This document shows, piece by piece, positions 12,065-21,416 of a DNA stretch of 64,000 nt (its first letter is position 1; each line of letters opens with the position of its first letter). Origin of the DNA: Scilla litardierei (lineage: Eukaryota; Streptophyta; Magnoliopsida; Asparagales; Asparagaceae); NCBI GenBank assembly GCA_030789695.1, contig CM061138.1:19540214-19604213 (forward strand), given 5' to 3'. Made by a program: the position numbers and the translations under genes. The notes under the pieces are model-generated. The model did no database searches and was not told where the DNA came from. It was given only the letters and a program-made list of their open reading frames with translations.

Positions 12065-12395
12065 AAATCCTGATCTGAAAGGTTCAGATCTGAAAACTTG
12101 AAGATCTGAATCTGAAAATTTCAGATCTGGATATGAACCTTTCAGATCTGGATCTGTAAATTTCAGATCTGGATCCGAGAATTTCAGATCTGGATCCGAG
12201 AATTTCAGATCTGGATCCGAGAATTTCAGATCTGGATCCGAAAGATCTGAATCTGAGAATTTCAGATCTGGATCTGAGAATTTCAGATCTGAATCTGAGA
12301 ATTTCTGATCTGGATCTGAAAATTTCAGATCTGAGACTTTCAGATCTGGATCTGAGAATTTCAGATCTGGAATTTTCAGATCTGGGCCTTTCTCG
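12065..12395 (-). repeat. tandem repeat encoding PDLKFSD heptads
   Basis: Some 15 imperfect 21-bp units of the type GATCTGAAATTCTCGGATC (minus strand) lie just after the gag start. In the minus frame 11999-12400 they read as repeated PDLKFSD-like heptapeptides. Units of six or seven residues without stops suggest in-frame expansion, but the gag start is in a different frame, so a short indel separates them. It may be coding or a simple minisatellite in the leader or gag. Confidence 0.75.
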
Positions 12396-12409
12396 TCCAA
12401 AGATGTCGC

Positions 12410-12649
12410 CTATGACGTCGATTTAGGGTTTCCTTCATCTTGCGTAATAGCCGCCAAGAGGGAGAAGATCTTTGCAAACTGTTCGTCGCGCTTCGCTTGA
12501 TTTGTCGTTAATTGGTCGATAGATGTCGTCAATTTCTTTACGGCCTCCTCGTTCCTCGTCAACGATCTCTTTATCCCCTCGATCTCGCCGTTGAACTTCT
12601 TCTCCAGAGCTTCAATTTTTTTGGTGGTAGCCACCTCCATGGATGCCAA
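12410..12649 (-). pseudogene. gypsy gag N-terminal fragment
   Basis: A 79-codon frame starting eight bases after the primer-binding site: MASMEVATTKKIEALEKK, then a charged stretch rich in heptad Leu/Ile/Lys, likely a coiled coil. This is the usual start of plant chromovirus gag, which forms the particle. The rest of gag and all of pol are absent. Confidence 0.75.
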
Positions 12650-12656
12650 GATCGTC

Positions 12657-12670
12657 GCTCTGATACCAAA
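12657..12670 (-). other. primer-binding site, Met tRNA (minus strand)
   Basis: On the minus strand this reads TTTGGTATCAGAGC immediately inside the middle LTR. A second copy is at 12962-12975 inside the right LTR. Having both proves that two separate 5'-LTR junctions exist in this element. Confidence 0.88.
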
Positions 12671-12671
12671 A

Positions 12672-12962
12672 TGTTAAGATCCAAGATAAAAAGACAATTT
12701 TTATAGAAAAGTAGTAGCCAAGAACTAAATAATTGAATACAAAAATGTGTATTCTCCTTCCAAGACGCCGTAGGGGACGTCCGCACTCGTTTAATCTAAG
12801 AACTACTCCTAGGACGCTCAATAGAGAATATCTCAAATATCAAGCATGCATACAAATGACGGCTAGCCCTAGTTTAAATAGAAAATAAGAAAACCCTCCT
12901 TGCTGTGCGCAAAGTAATTTCTCCATGACTTGCTATGCGCAAAGTAATTTCTTCATGACTTG
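12672..12962 (-). repeat. gypsy internal LTR (copy B), truncated
   Basis: It matches copies A and C from TGTTAAGATCC up to GACTTGCT, where it joins directly to the second primer-binding site. The last ~50 bp of the LTR are missing. The join falls at a shared GCT/TGCT, typical of a microhomology deletion. Confidence 0.85.
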
Positions 12963-12976
12963 CTCTGATACCAAAT

Positions 12977-13315
12977 TGTTAGGATCCAAGATAAAAAGAC
13001 GATTTTTATAGAGAATTTAAAGGGATAACAAGATAGTTGAGCACAAAAGAGGTGTGCTCTCCTCCCAAGACGCCTAGAGGACGTCCACACTCGTTTAATC
13101 TAAGAACTACTCCTAATGACGCTCAATAGAATAATCTCAATATCAAGCATGCATACAAATGACGGCTAGCCCTAGTTTAAATAGAAAATAAGAAAACCAT
13201 CCTTGCTGTGCGCAAAGTAATTTCTCCATGACTTGATGTGTGCAAAGTAATTTCTTCATGACTTGCTGTGCGCAAATTAATTTCCTCCCCTTTTTAGCCG
13301 CGCACGGATCTAACA
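12977..13315 (-). repeat. gypsy 5' LTR (copy C)
   Basis: A full 339-bp copy ending GATCTAACA. It is followed by GTTTA, which matches the bases before copy A. It carries its own primer-binding site on its left (12962-12975). It is the true 5' LTR of the inserted unit. Confidence 0.88.
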
Positions 13316-13320
13316 GTTTA

Positions 13321-14128
13321 CTACCTGTTGAAAAACATTTAAAAGAGACAATAAACAAAGAATAACTTAACATGCAACCCTAGTTCTAACACGACATTAT
13401 CAACTAAGCACTAATCAATGACTATCTAACCAAAGCAGTTTATTATTAATTTACTTACAATGTAAATGAAAAGAGCGAACTGAAGAACCATCCTGGTCCA
13501 CATGCGAGCTCACCTGTGCCTAAATTTCATGGTCCAAAGAAGTCGGGGGACCCAGTCAAATCGGCACAAAACAGTCAATGGCGTGGTCTCCGTCACTCTT
13601 CATGTCTTTAATTATGAGTTCCCAAACACCATGTGTCATGCTATCTATTTCAGTTTCTTTTCATTTATCCATCCACTAGTTCTGTTCTTTTTAAATTATG
13701 TTAAACGAATCGTGCACAAAACTATAGTGTCTAAAGTAGTAGGTCCAATGTATCAATGTTTGACCATCAATACCTTTATTTGCACAATTATAATTACATA
13801 ATTTTATCTTCTAGCTATAACATTTCTATCAATCAATTTCTATAGTAAGAAAACCTATACAGTACACTCCAAAACACTTTCAATTCAATCAAATATTTCA
13901 AGTAATTTAAAACTGAAAAGAAATCATTTTAAAAATGGATTAAGACATCCATAAGATCAGATTCGTATCTAATTGGTATCCAATGGTAATTTCTAGGGTT
14001 TACCAGCTCGAGGGAAATTCTTTAAAATTCTAAAAACAGGGACAATAAATGGGTCTCGTGCCGTAATCAATATCCAACCAAAATCAGTCCCATATGCTAC
14101 AGTATTTTACTGAACCGAAAGCCCACAA
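13321..14128. other. intergenic, no gene recognised
   Basis: AT-rich sequence. The frame at 13502-13801 shows no recognisable domain. Confidence 0.5.
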
Positions 14129-14137
14129 TAAATTAAT

Positions 14138-14641
14138 GGACGATTTTTCCATTTAGGCTTATTTTAAAAAAATATTTTAAAAAACGACCAACTTAAAAAC
14201 TATTTCTCAAAACCGACCAAGTTTGGTCCAGCTCAGGGCGCGCGCGTGCGAGAGTAGCTTTATGCCTTGCCGCGGTTTGAAACCACGGTCAAAATGCATT
14301 TTGGCCGTGGTTTGAAACCGCGGCCAAAACGCAATTTGGCCGTGGTTTCAAACCGCGGCCAAAATGCATAGAGCATGGCTAGCAACTTGTGATGCATGAG
14401 CCTCTATTATGTGTTTTGGCCGCGGTTTGAAACCACGGCCAAATTGCGTTTTGGCCGCGGTTTCAAACCACGGCCAAATTGCGTTTTGGCCGCGGTTTCA
14501 AACCACGGCCAAGTATAAAACTGCCTCCCACACGCGCGCGCGTTGAGCTGGACCAAACTTGGTCGGTTTTTGTAATTAGTTTTTTAGTTGGTCGTTTTTT
14601 TAAATATTTTTTAAATTTTAGACTTAATGAAAAAATCGTCC
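14138..14641. mobile_element. Mutator-like foldback element
   Basis: The element is 504 bp and flanked by an exact 9-bp duplication, TAAATTAAT (14129-14137 and 14642-14650), the hallmark of Mutator-like elements. Almost the whole length is inverted. The left arm (to about 14366) begins GGACGATTTTT and the right arm (from about 14410) ends AAAAATCGTCC. Both carry ACCAAGTTTGGTCCAGCTC-type sequence and a CG-repeat (GCGCGCGCG). No transposase is present, so it is non-autonomous. The arms hold six internal palindromes. Confidence 0.9.
14268..14510. repeat. six nested palindromes
   Basis: Units of the form GGCCGCGGTTTGAAACC(A/G)CGGCC occur at about 14268, 14302, 14337, 14418, 14452 and 14487, at a 34-35 bp period in two blocks of three. 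Each unit is nearly self-complementary, and the two blocks are also inverted copies of each other. CG and CCGG sites are dense. Confidence 0.9.
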
Positions 14642-14650
14642 TAAATTAAT

Positions 14651-15540
14651 CAATATACAGTAAACCAAACACCCACAAAAAAGTCGGTCGACAGGAGACG
14701 TCAATAACATAATTCATGAGAAAAAGAATCACAACAGTAACCAATGCAGTCCATAGGAAAAAGGAAAACACAATCGGAAGTACAAACCCTTAGTAAAAAC
14801 ATAGCCAAGGGAAGGCACAGCCGGAAGAACAAAGCCGACAGAAAAAGAACCCAGAACCCAAAACCCAAAATCCAAAACCAGCTAAAGAAGGAAAGAAGAA
14901 AAAGAACACATCCAAACACAACCAGCTGAAGAAGTCTCGGCGACTAACCCTAAAAATCCCAAAACCTCAAATCAATTGTACGGGGTTGCGGCGTAAGTTG
15001 CCGCCTTACCCGTGTGATACCTTATCTATCAAGAGGGGAGAAATCCTATTCGTATAGTAAACGAATCATCTCTTATTTCAAAAAATTCTGAAAACCCTAA
15101 TCCTTCGACAAATTAAAGATATGAAAAGAAATAATAGAAGTTTAGAGTAAATATGGTCTATTGTGCAACGTAGAAGCCAAGCCGAAAGAAATCCGAAAGA
15201 TCAAAGCACCAGGAATCCAGTTTAATTGCTCAGAAAAATTTGGAGAAGGAAAATTTTTCGCATGAGAAAAACCCTAAAAACTTACTATGTTTAAATATGA
15301 GAAGAGAAAACATAAGAGAGGATAAGGTAGAGTTCTTATAAGAGAGAAGAACTTCACAAAAGAACGGCGGCGTGAGGAGATTAGGGTTAGGGCTTTCAAA
15401 ATTTTTATTGTTGGCTGCTCACTCGGCCGGCCGTTGCGAGAGAAGGGCGAAACGAAGGAATCAGGTCGGGTCTGAGAGCGATGAGATGAGTGTGTTTTGT
15501 TTTTCTTTATATCTATTATATAAAACACAACTTTTTTGAA
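14651..15540 (-). other. possible 5' end of a minus-strand transcript
   Basis: On the minus strand a TATATAATAG-like box (about 15517-15526) precedes a CT-rich, leader-like stretch with CCCTAACCCTAATC and CGCCGCCG. A second TTTTTAGGGTTAGTCGCCG segment lies near 14950. This pattern resembles a plant promoter and untranslated leader, or an LTR leader. No coding domain follows before the foldback element at 14641, so any gene was truncated. The assignment is weak. Confidence 0.25.
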
Positions 15541-15959
15541 TTCTAGGGCTGACTAGGAAAAGCTGACTAGGACAAACATGTTGATAGAAAGACGTCATAG
15601 ATTTAATGTTGATGAGTGAATGGTTGGGATGATAGTATGTGAAATTTTTGGGGGGAAACTTTGGAGGGAAAACTAAATTTTTAGTGCAACATTATTGATA
15701 TTCATTTAAATTTAATGCATAAAAAGTTGTGCTCTGCCTTTGAAACTTGGGCCATTCTCTTTCAAAATTTTAATGGTGAGAAGATAATGCACAAAGATTT
15801 CCACAGCGATTACAATATCATCAAATTTTGCCTTATAACAGACTAACAGTAGGTGGCATCAATCATTGCAGTCAAAAAAAATTTAATCCCCAAATCACCG
15901 CCCAATTGTTCCACTTCACAGACAAAATTTCGGTTACAAACAAGTGCATATAAAAAGTC
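15541..15959. other. intergenic, no gene recognised
   Basis: AT-rich spacer before the Helitron-like element. No coding or repeat structure was identified. Confidence 0.4.
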
Positions 15960-16504
15960 TCCGCACTCTCGCTTTCATTAGCTGTGAAATTCTGAAATAT
16001 TTTAAAGCTAATTTGTTGTTCCGTGCCGAATGTGCCCGCTAAATTTTTTTACGCTAATTTGTTGTTCCACGTCGAAGATGCCCACGCCGAATTTTTTGTT
16101 CCGCACCGAAGGTACTTGTTGCACTAAATATTTTTGCGCTAATTTATTGTTCTTTTAAATTTTGACGGTGGAAGTAATTTTTGGAGAACAAAGATTTTGA
16201 GGAGATATCTTAAATGAACCGCGCCCGTGCCGAAGCTAAATTTTTGTTCGTTAAATTTTAGAGGGGAAAATAATTTTCGGAGAGAACAAAGATTTTGAGG
16301 GGATAACGTCCGCGCCGAAGGCGCCCGCTAAATTTTTTAATGCTAATTTGTTGTTTCGTGTCGAAGGTGCCCGTGCCGCTAAATATTTTTATACTAATTT
16401 GTTATTTTTTAAATTTTGGATGTAGAAATAATTTTTTAGGGAACAAAGATTTCGCGGGAGAAAATCTTAAATGAACCGTGCCCGCGGGCACACGTTATGA
16501 CTAG
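15960..16504 (+). mobile_element. Helitron-like non-autonomous element
   Basis: The right end has the palindrome GTGCCCGCGGGCAC followed about 9 bases later by CTAG and then T, matching the hairpin plus CTRR terminus of Helitrons. The interior is made of imperfect tandem units of the type GCTAATTTGTTGTTCCG..GCCGAAGGTGCCCG. A second copy lies in inverse orientation at 33439-33905 with the same end. The left end is not certain, and no helicase gene is present. Confidence 0.55.
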
Positions 16505-16529
16505 TGTGTATATATATATATATATATAA
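16505..16529. repeat. TG/TA microsatellite
   Basis: A run of TGTG followed by about ten TA units directly abuts the Helitron 3' terminus. Confidence 0.9.
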
Positions 16530-16629
16530 TGGAACTGGGCTTTAGGAAGTGGGCCGGCCAAGTGGACTGTTTAAAAAATAGATCATTACATCCTTCACCT
16601 TACAATAAATTTCGTCCTTGGAATTGGAA

Positions 16630-17350
16630 GAATTAAAACTCCTTAAATAGATAGGGATAGTGCGTCTTCATCTCTTCTTCTCGTTCCCAAGTGGACTCGC
16701 CTTGCGCATTACGATGCCACAACACCTTTACCAAGTTGACAGTTTTGTTTCTTAGGGCCATATATTGTCGATCAATAATTTCCACTGGTTGCTGCTCGCT
16801 TGTTAGGTCTTGACGATTGAATGGTCCACCATATGCGCTGTATCTCACATATATTTGCATAACTAAGATATGTGGAATATATTATGCACTTCTTCTAAGA
16901 ATGGAGGTAGTGCAATATTGTATGCCACTTCTCCCACTCGTTCAAGCACGTCGAAAGGTTCGATGTAACGTGGGCTAAGCTTTCCTCGTTGGCCAAAACG
17001 AACTAGTCCCTGATTTGGCGAAATCTTCAGAAAGACCTTGGCTCCTGGCTGAAACTCTAGATGTCTTCGTTTTGAATCTACCCTATGCTTCTACATGTCT
17101 TGCGTCAATTGCAGTTTTTCTTTGATTGTCCACACTACATCGATTGCCTCTACTATCATCTCGGGCCCCATCAATTCTTTATCACTGACGTCATTCCAGC
17201 TCAAGGGAGACCGACACTTTCTTCCATCTAACACTGCAAATGGCGCTATCTCAATGCTCACCTGATGACTATTAATGCATGCAAATTTCTCGAGGTGTAG
17301 GTGACCTTTCCACGACATATTGAAATCTAATGTACACGATGCAAACATAA
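16630..17350 (-). pseudogene. gypsy integrase C-terminus and chromodomain fragment
   Basis: Minus-strand frames match plant Ty3-gypsy pol. 17091-17348 reads SIEIAPFAVLDGRKCRSPL, the end of the integrase core. About 16870-17090 encodes a stretch like KLSPRYIEPFDVLERVG ending VHNIFHIS. 16633-16860 reads QPVEIIDRQYMALRNK, then WHRNAQGESTWEREEEM, the chromodomain-like tail. A stop (Q or K to TAG) near 17093 and a frame change near 16862 break it. It directly abuts the DUF659 pseudogene and lacks LTRs. Confidence 0.85.
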
Positions 17351-17432
17351 CCTGAAGCCCAGCCTTTGCTCTAAAATGCTTCTTTAAGAGGAGACCATTT
17401 TAGCGAATATTGTAAATGCAGGCCGTGTTAAT

Positions 17433-17518
17433 TCTCTCTCATTTATGAATTCTCTCGTAAGGTTAAGAACCCTTTAATTCTCTTTCATTTATGAATTCTC
17501 TCGTAAGGTTAAGAACCC
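17433..17518. repeat. 43-bp tandem duplication in the DUF659 relic
   Basis: Two adjacent copies of a 42-43 bp segment (each with ATTTATGAATTCTCTCG and AAGGTTAAGAACCCT) duplicate the codons for LNLTREFINEREL and shift the frame. Confidence 0.85.
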
Positions 17519-17989
17519 TATACTGATGGTAGATGAAAACATCTTCTTGCACTTTTTAATCATGCTCTTATGAACTAACAACCCACCAATTTTTCTTTAG
17601 CATGGTTTTGACGTAATGAGATGTGTATGGACATCAAAATAGGTTCTTTCTCTTCTCTTCCAATATTTTCCTAGCAAATACATTTGATGATGTGTTATCA
17701 TGAACCGCTTGTGCAGTATTCTTATCGGCAATCTTCTCTACGTATTAGTCTAGCATTTTGAACAACTCTTCTCCATTCTTTGAAATGTTTGGAGTGTCAA
17801 TTAATTACTGGGTCTCACTTGAACTATTTACTAGAAAGCTTATGGTGTACGTTGATTTTCCTTTGGTCCATACTTTAAAATCAAAATGCATCTGGTTCTC
17901 TTCCATTTGCTTTTATACTTGTCCAAATCAACATTTTTGATTTTTTAAATATTTTTTGCAAGAATGATATTCTAACCTAATGATAAAAC

Positions 17990-18863
17990 CATAGTTTTAG
18001 GTTTCGGCCGAAACCTAAAGGTTTCGGCCGTTTCGGATCGGTTTCGGAGGGGACCGGTCCGAAACCACATGTTACTTCTCGGTTTCGGCCGTATCGGCCG
18101 GGTTTCGGCCGTATCGGCCTGGGTTTCGGCCGTATCGGCCTGGGTTTCGGTCGTATCGGCCTGGGTTTCGGCCGTATTGACTGATACCGGCCGAAACTTG
18201 TCCGATACCGACTGAAACTTAAAAAAATGAAAACAAGAAGGAGGAGGAGGAGGAAACATCACCAAAATCCAGAAAAAGAAGAAGAAACGAAGAGATGGAC
18301 GTACCTCATGGTCGCCCGCCTCCCGTCGCATCCCCGAAGAAGCCCGCCTCCTGCAATTTGAGATCTTACATGGTAGCATATTCTAGCATTTAATTTAAAT
18401 TTTGTTTGCACGGTGCAAGTGCAATTGTCCAACACATGCTAGCATTTATTAAGAAGTTTGACCTTTTGAGTGAGCTGGCCACTAAAGGCTTTCCATTTAA
18501 TTACAAGCTTGACATTCAGCCACTAAAGGTTTTCCATTTATTTACAAAGTTATCATTTTCAGCCACCAAACCCTTCCATTTATTCAGAAGCTTGCCATTC
18601 TCATTTATTTTCAATCCTGTTGATCAAAAAAATGTAATATATTTAGCATAATACTTTTAACAAAATGTGTAACTAGTAAAAAGGTATTTGTGCTAATATT
18701 TGATAATATTTGATAGTATTTAATAGAGTTTTAAGTATCTGAAACTACCGATACCGATGAAACGAAACTACCGTCCGAAACCACCGAAACGGACGATACC
18801 GATACCGAAACCTAAATTTTGGGAAGAGCGATACCGAGACCGAAACCGAGACCTAAAACCTTG
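17990..18863. mobile_element. non-autonomous hAT element
   Basis: The element is flanked by an exact 8-bp duplication GATAAAAC (17982-17989 and 18864-18871). Its termini are CATAGTTTTAGG and, inverted, CAAGGTTTTAGG. Both subterminal regions are packed with short GTTTCGG/CCGAAAC words in opposite orientation, as in hAT elements. The interior (18380-18720) is unrelated AT-rich filler with no transposase. The 8-bp site and CA start fit the hAT superfamily. Confidence 0.88.
18085..18180. repeat. 21-bp subterminal tandem repeat
   Basis: About five units of GGGTTTCGGCCGTATCGGCCT lie in the left subterminal region of the hAT element. These are probably transposase-binding motifs, and part may be simple expansion. 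Confidence 0.85.
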
Positions 18864-19481
18864 GATAAAACAACGGCTTTAATCCTTTTTTATAGTTGCC
18901 AACCGACTCAACAATCCTCATGAAAAGTTGGTTCTTAACCAAATTAAAAGAGAGCCTGTTTCCATACAAAAATTGGCATGTATCTCTACCCTGTTCTTTC
19001 ATTATCTCATCGATTGTTTGTTGCCAATTTTCATCCCTTTGCAATAGTGCACGAGTTCCACCTTTGACTACAGAGAAATCCATGGTTCCTTTCTCCATGC
19101 TCACATTCTCATTCTTAGTAGTAACGCCCATCCTTTGGAAGCAATCATTGTCGTCGTCGTCCTTCTCAAACATGTTTAAGAGTTTTTTTGACCACCGTCA
19201 GGCATTGTGGGCATATCACTGCATTCTTATGCGTGCTGACCAAATAATGCTTTTATCCAGCTCACACAACCCCATTGCTTCTTCCCATAATAATTGCACT
19301 TCTAGTTCATACTCTTACAGGTAACTTTCATGCAATGTTTCCATGTAGGTGTGGTAGTCTTGGTGCTCTTTTTTACTAGTTCTTCCCATTTTAAAATCTA
19401 TGCAATTATAAACTGGCAATTGAATAACAAGTGTGCAAATAATTTAACAATCAGTATTCAACTATTCAACTTATTAGAATA

Positions 19482-19615
19482 TATTGTGTAAGGTGTTTTG
19501 TGTAAAATTGTATTATGAGACCGTTATAAATACCAATGTATTTAGGTCGAGAGACATTAACTCTTTTAAAACTCTTCAACCAAAACTCCCAAATCTATAT
19601 ATCTTTATTGTATCA
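19482..19615 (+). repeat. 5' LTR of deleted copia element
   Basis: It begins TATTAGAATATATTG (TG has mutated to TA) and ends just before the primer site. It carries TTATAAATA at about 19535 as a likely TATA box, also kept in the right LTR near 21334. Confidence 0.7.
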
Positions 19616-19779
19616 GAGCCCTAACCTTGACAATATTCTACAAGTTTATCATTCTCTCTCTCATCCGCTCCAACCCTAATTTTCACACTTGACTAAATCT
19701 TAAAGCCCAAATTCATGCTAATGAGGACCAATTGACGATGATCAATGCCAATGTGGTTCTAATCAATGACTTCACGTTT

Positions 19780-20990
19780 GATCTACCCTAATCGTCAACA
19801 ACAAGCTTTAAGTTAATGACCACAAGAAGACACAATTTGAAGTTCACTAGGAACCAATAGCCCGAACATGAAACACAACATGGACCAACAGATAGCAATA
19901 GCCATAAGGAGGCAAAAACCAACCCAACAATGAGAAAAATATCTCCAAGGGAGCAATCTAAACCCAACAGAGAGATATGGACATAACAACCTAAGAAGGT
20001 AAAATCGAACCCATCAAGGACCAACAAAGAGCAACATGAACATAACAACACCAAAAGTGCAATTTGAATCATTGCAAAAAGTAAAACATCCCCAAGAAGT
20101 ATAATTTGAACCATTGTAGGAGTAAGACAGTCCCAAGAAGTACAATACGAACCCAAGAAACCGACAACCCTAAAGGAAGCAACCATGAAGCAACATGAGG
20201 CAAACATGAAGCAACATGAGGTAAAACAGGGACCAATAGGTAGCAACGTCCACAGGGATGCAAAAAAAAAACCAAGCCAACAAGAAGAAATACATGAACA
20301 TAATAGCCACAAGAGGCAAAACCGAACCCCTCAATCATATGCTAAGTATCAACAAAGAACCACAACATCAAAATAAGACATGCCAAAGCAACAGTAGAAG
20401 CCTACCAAGTACAACCCCCAAATCAAAACCAAAATCAAGCAATCGATCGAGTTTATCGAGGTATGAAATTAAATTAGGAAACCTACTTGGTCACTAAACA
20501 AAGAGATGAAGAAATGAGATGATCGAAGTCAGTACGTCGCCTTGCCACCATTTGCGACTATCGTTATTGCTGTAGTTGCTCGAACAAAGGGGGGATTTGC
20601 ATGGGGAAATATAGATCTAATATCGGGGAGGGTTTGGGGAATTTAGTGATTTAAATAGGAGATAGCATAAGAAATTGGGGAGAGGGAAATCATGGTAGAG
20701 TGGGGAAGGAGAGAAGAGTGGGGGTAGTTGGTGGAGGAGACATGACCGTCGGTGTAAGGTGAAACACAAGGTGAGATAGTATCGAGGTTGGTTGAAAAGG
20801 GGAGGAGAGAGATTAGAGAAATAAATGGATATGGTTTTGGTTAAGGTAAAATACAAATGGGATTAACGGGTTGGATACGAGTTCAGGTAAACATGTCGGG
20901 TTTTGAATAAGTGGGTTTAAGGGTTATAAGTTAAACAGTTAAAATAAAATTCATAAAAATAGTAGACAAACTTTATAAATCATTTGAAAG
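19780..20990. repeat. repeat shared with 29220-30402
   Basis: An A/C-rich block followed by GA-rich sequence. Shared landmarks with the second copy are GAGTTTATC, then TAGGAAACCTACTTG, then CGTC(G/A)CCTTGCC and a GGGGA-rich tail. The copy at 29220-30402 ends in a TTATTACA LTR-type border, so this is probably an LTR fragment of an unclassified retrotransposon, minus orientation. The Cys-rich minus frame at 19788-20312 reflects base composition. Confidence 0.5.
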
Positions 20991-21061
20991 TTTTTCATGA
21001 ATACCAACATTATTATTATTATAATACCAAAATTGTTACAATTAAAATCAAGATCATTACA

Positions 21062-21175
21062 ATGGCTATATTATGCGGTTATATTATGATTAACAGTGCA
21101 ATCGTTTACATTGCAGAGAACAATATCTTTTGTGAATGTACAAAGCATATTGGGTTTAGTTGTTATCTGATCTAG
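21062..21175 (+). pseudogene. copia RNase H tail remnant
   Basis: The open frame ends with AIVYIAENNIFCECTKHIGF. This matches the C-terminal RNase H signature of copia elements (SA.. IA.N..F..RTKHI) as also seen in Copia-1 and Copia-2. It stops at TAG and is followed by the polypurine stretch and the 3' LTR. Confidence 0.8.
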
Positions 21176-21284
21176 GAGAATATGATAGATTAAAAGGTAT
21201 GTCGACTTTATGCGGGTTGGTCATATTCAGTTTGTTTGTAGCAAGTTGGCATGCATGATATATATGCACCATCTTGAAGGGAAA

Positions 21285-21416
21285 TGTTGTAATATATTTA
21301 GGGTGTTTTGTATAAATTTGTATGATGAGATCTTTATAAATAACAAGGTATTTTGGTTGAGAGAGATAAACTTTCTTAAAACCTTCCACCAAAACTCCCA
21401 AAATTTTGATTTATTC
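21285..21416 (+). repeat. 3' LTR of deleted copia element
   Basis: It starts TGTTGTAATATATTTAGGG directly after the purine stretch and aligns with 19482-19615. Confidence 0.7.

Larger units (their letters stand above)
11585..13315 (-). mobile_element. deleted Ty3-gypsy element with three LTRs
   Basis: Two full LTRs (11585-11926 and 12977-13315) form the edges, flanked by a perfect 5-bp duplication GTTTA (11580-11584 and 13316-13320). A third LTR (12672-12962) lies inside. Read on the minus strand, the inner LTR is followed by a Met-tRNA primer-binding site, a short gag start, a degenerate repeat and the last codons of a polyprotein (reading LEDKVDFQG) before the 3' LTR. Protease, RT, RNase H and integrase are missing. 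The LTR motif GACGTCCTCT..CGGCGTCTTGG on the minus strand is shared with the gypsy LTR at 39003, linking both to one chromovirus-type lineage. Confidence 0.88.
17360..19330 (-). pseudogene. BED/DUF659 hAT-type transposase pseudogene
   Basis: From right to left on the minus strand: a decayed BED-finger-like stretch (19175-19330, HYLVSTHKNAV and CPQC), then the frame 18853-19173 with RDTCQFLYGNRLSFNLVK and VGNYKKGLKP, typical of the start of DUF659. The protein is interrupted here by an 874-bp hAT element and continues at 17982 downward with VNSSSETQ, NGEELFKMLD, VEKIADKN and ILEEKRKNLF. Near 17400-17520 it reads VLNLTREFINEREL. Several stops and a tandem duplication at 17433-17518 show it is dead. 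Such proteins are hAT-type transposases or domesticated relatives that bind and move DNA. The C-terminal dimerisation domain is missing, cut by the gypsy fragment. Confidence 0.75.
19482..21416 (+). mobile_element. internally deleted copia element with short LTRs
   Basis: The left LTR (19482-19615) and right LTR (21285-21416) are about 135 bp each and share AGGTGTTTTGT-type and CCAAAACTCCCAAA sequence. A Met-tRNA-like primer site TTGTATCAGAGC (19619-19630) follows the left LTR, and a purine stretch CTTGAAGGGAAATG precedes the right one. Between them only a copia RNase H tail survives. The middle (about 19780-20990) is foreign sequence shared with 29220-30402. gag, protease, integrase and RT are gone. 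Confidence 0.75.

Noticed and set aside
11999..12400. Minus-strand 133-codon frame with strong internal repeats as an independent protein gene
   Set aside because: It lies wholly inside a deleted gypsy element just after the gag start and is best explained as a repeat expansion there.
14268..14510. Palindromes at regular 34-35 bp spacing as a CRISPR-like array or operator cluster
   Set aside because: The spacers are the same sequence and the whole block is one arm-loop-arm foldback transposon in a plant genome.
15274..15528. Minus-strand 84-codon frame as a protein
   Set aside because: The sequence looks like a leader with CCCTAA motifs, and the peptide has no known domain or coding bias.
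18060..18180. Regularly spaced short repeats resembling a CRISPR array
   Set aside because: Units are contiguous with no unique spacers and lie in the subterminal part of a hAT element with an 8-bp target duplication.
19788..20312. Cys- and Phe-rich minus frame of 174 codons as a membrane protein
   Set aside because: Composition follows an A/C-rich repeat on the other strand. A similar sequence at 29222-29605 shows it is repetitive DNA, with no homologous domain.
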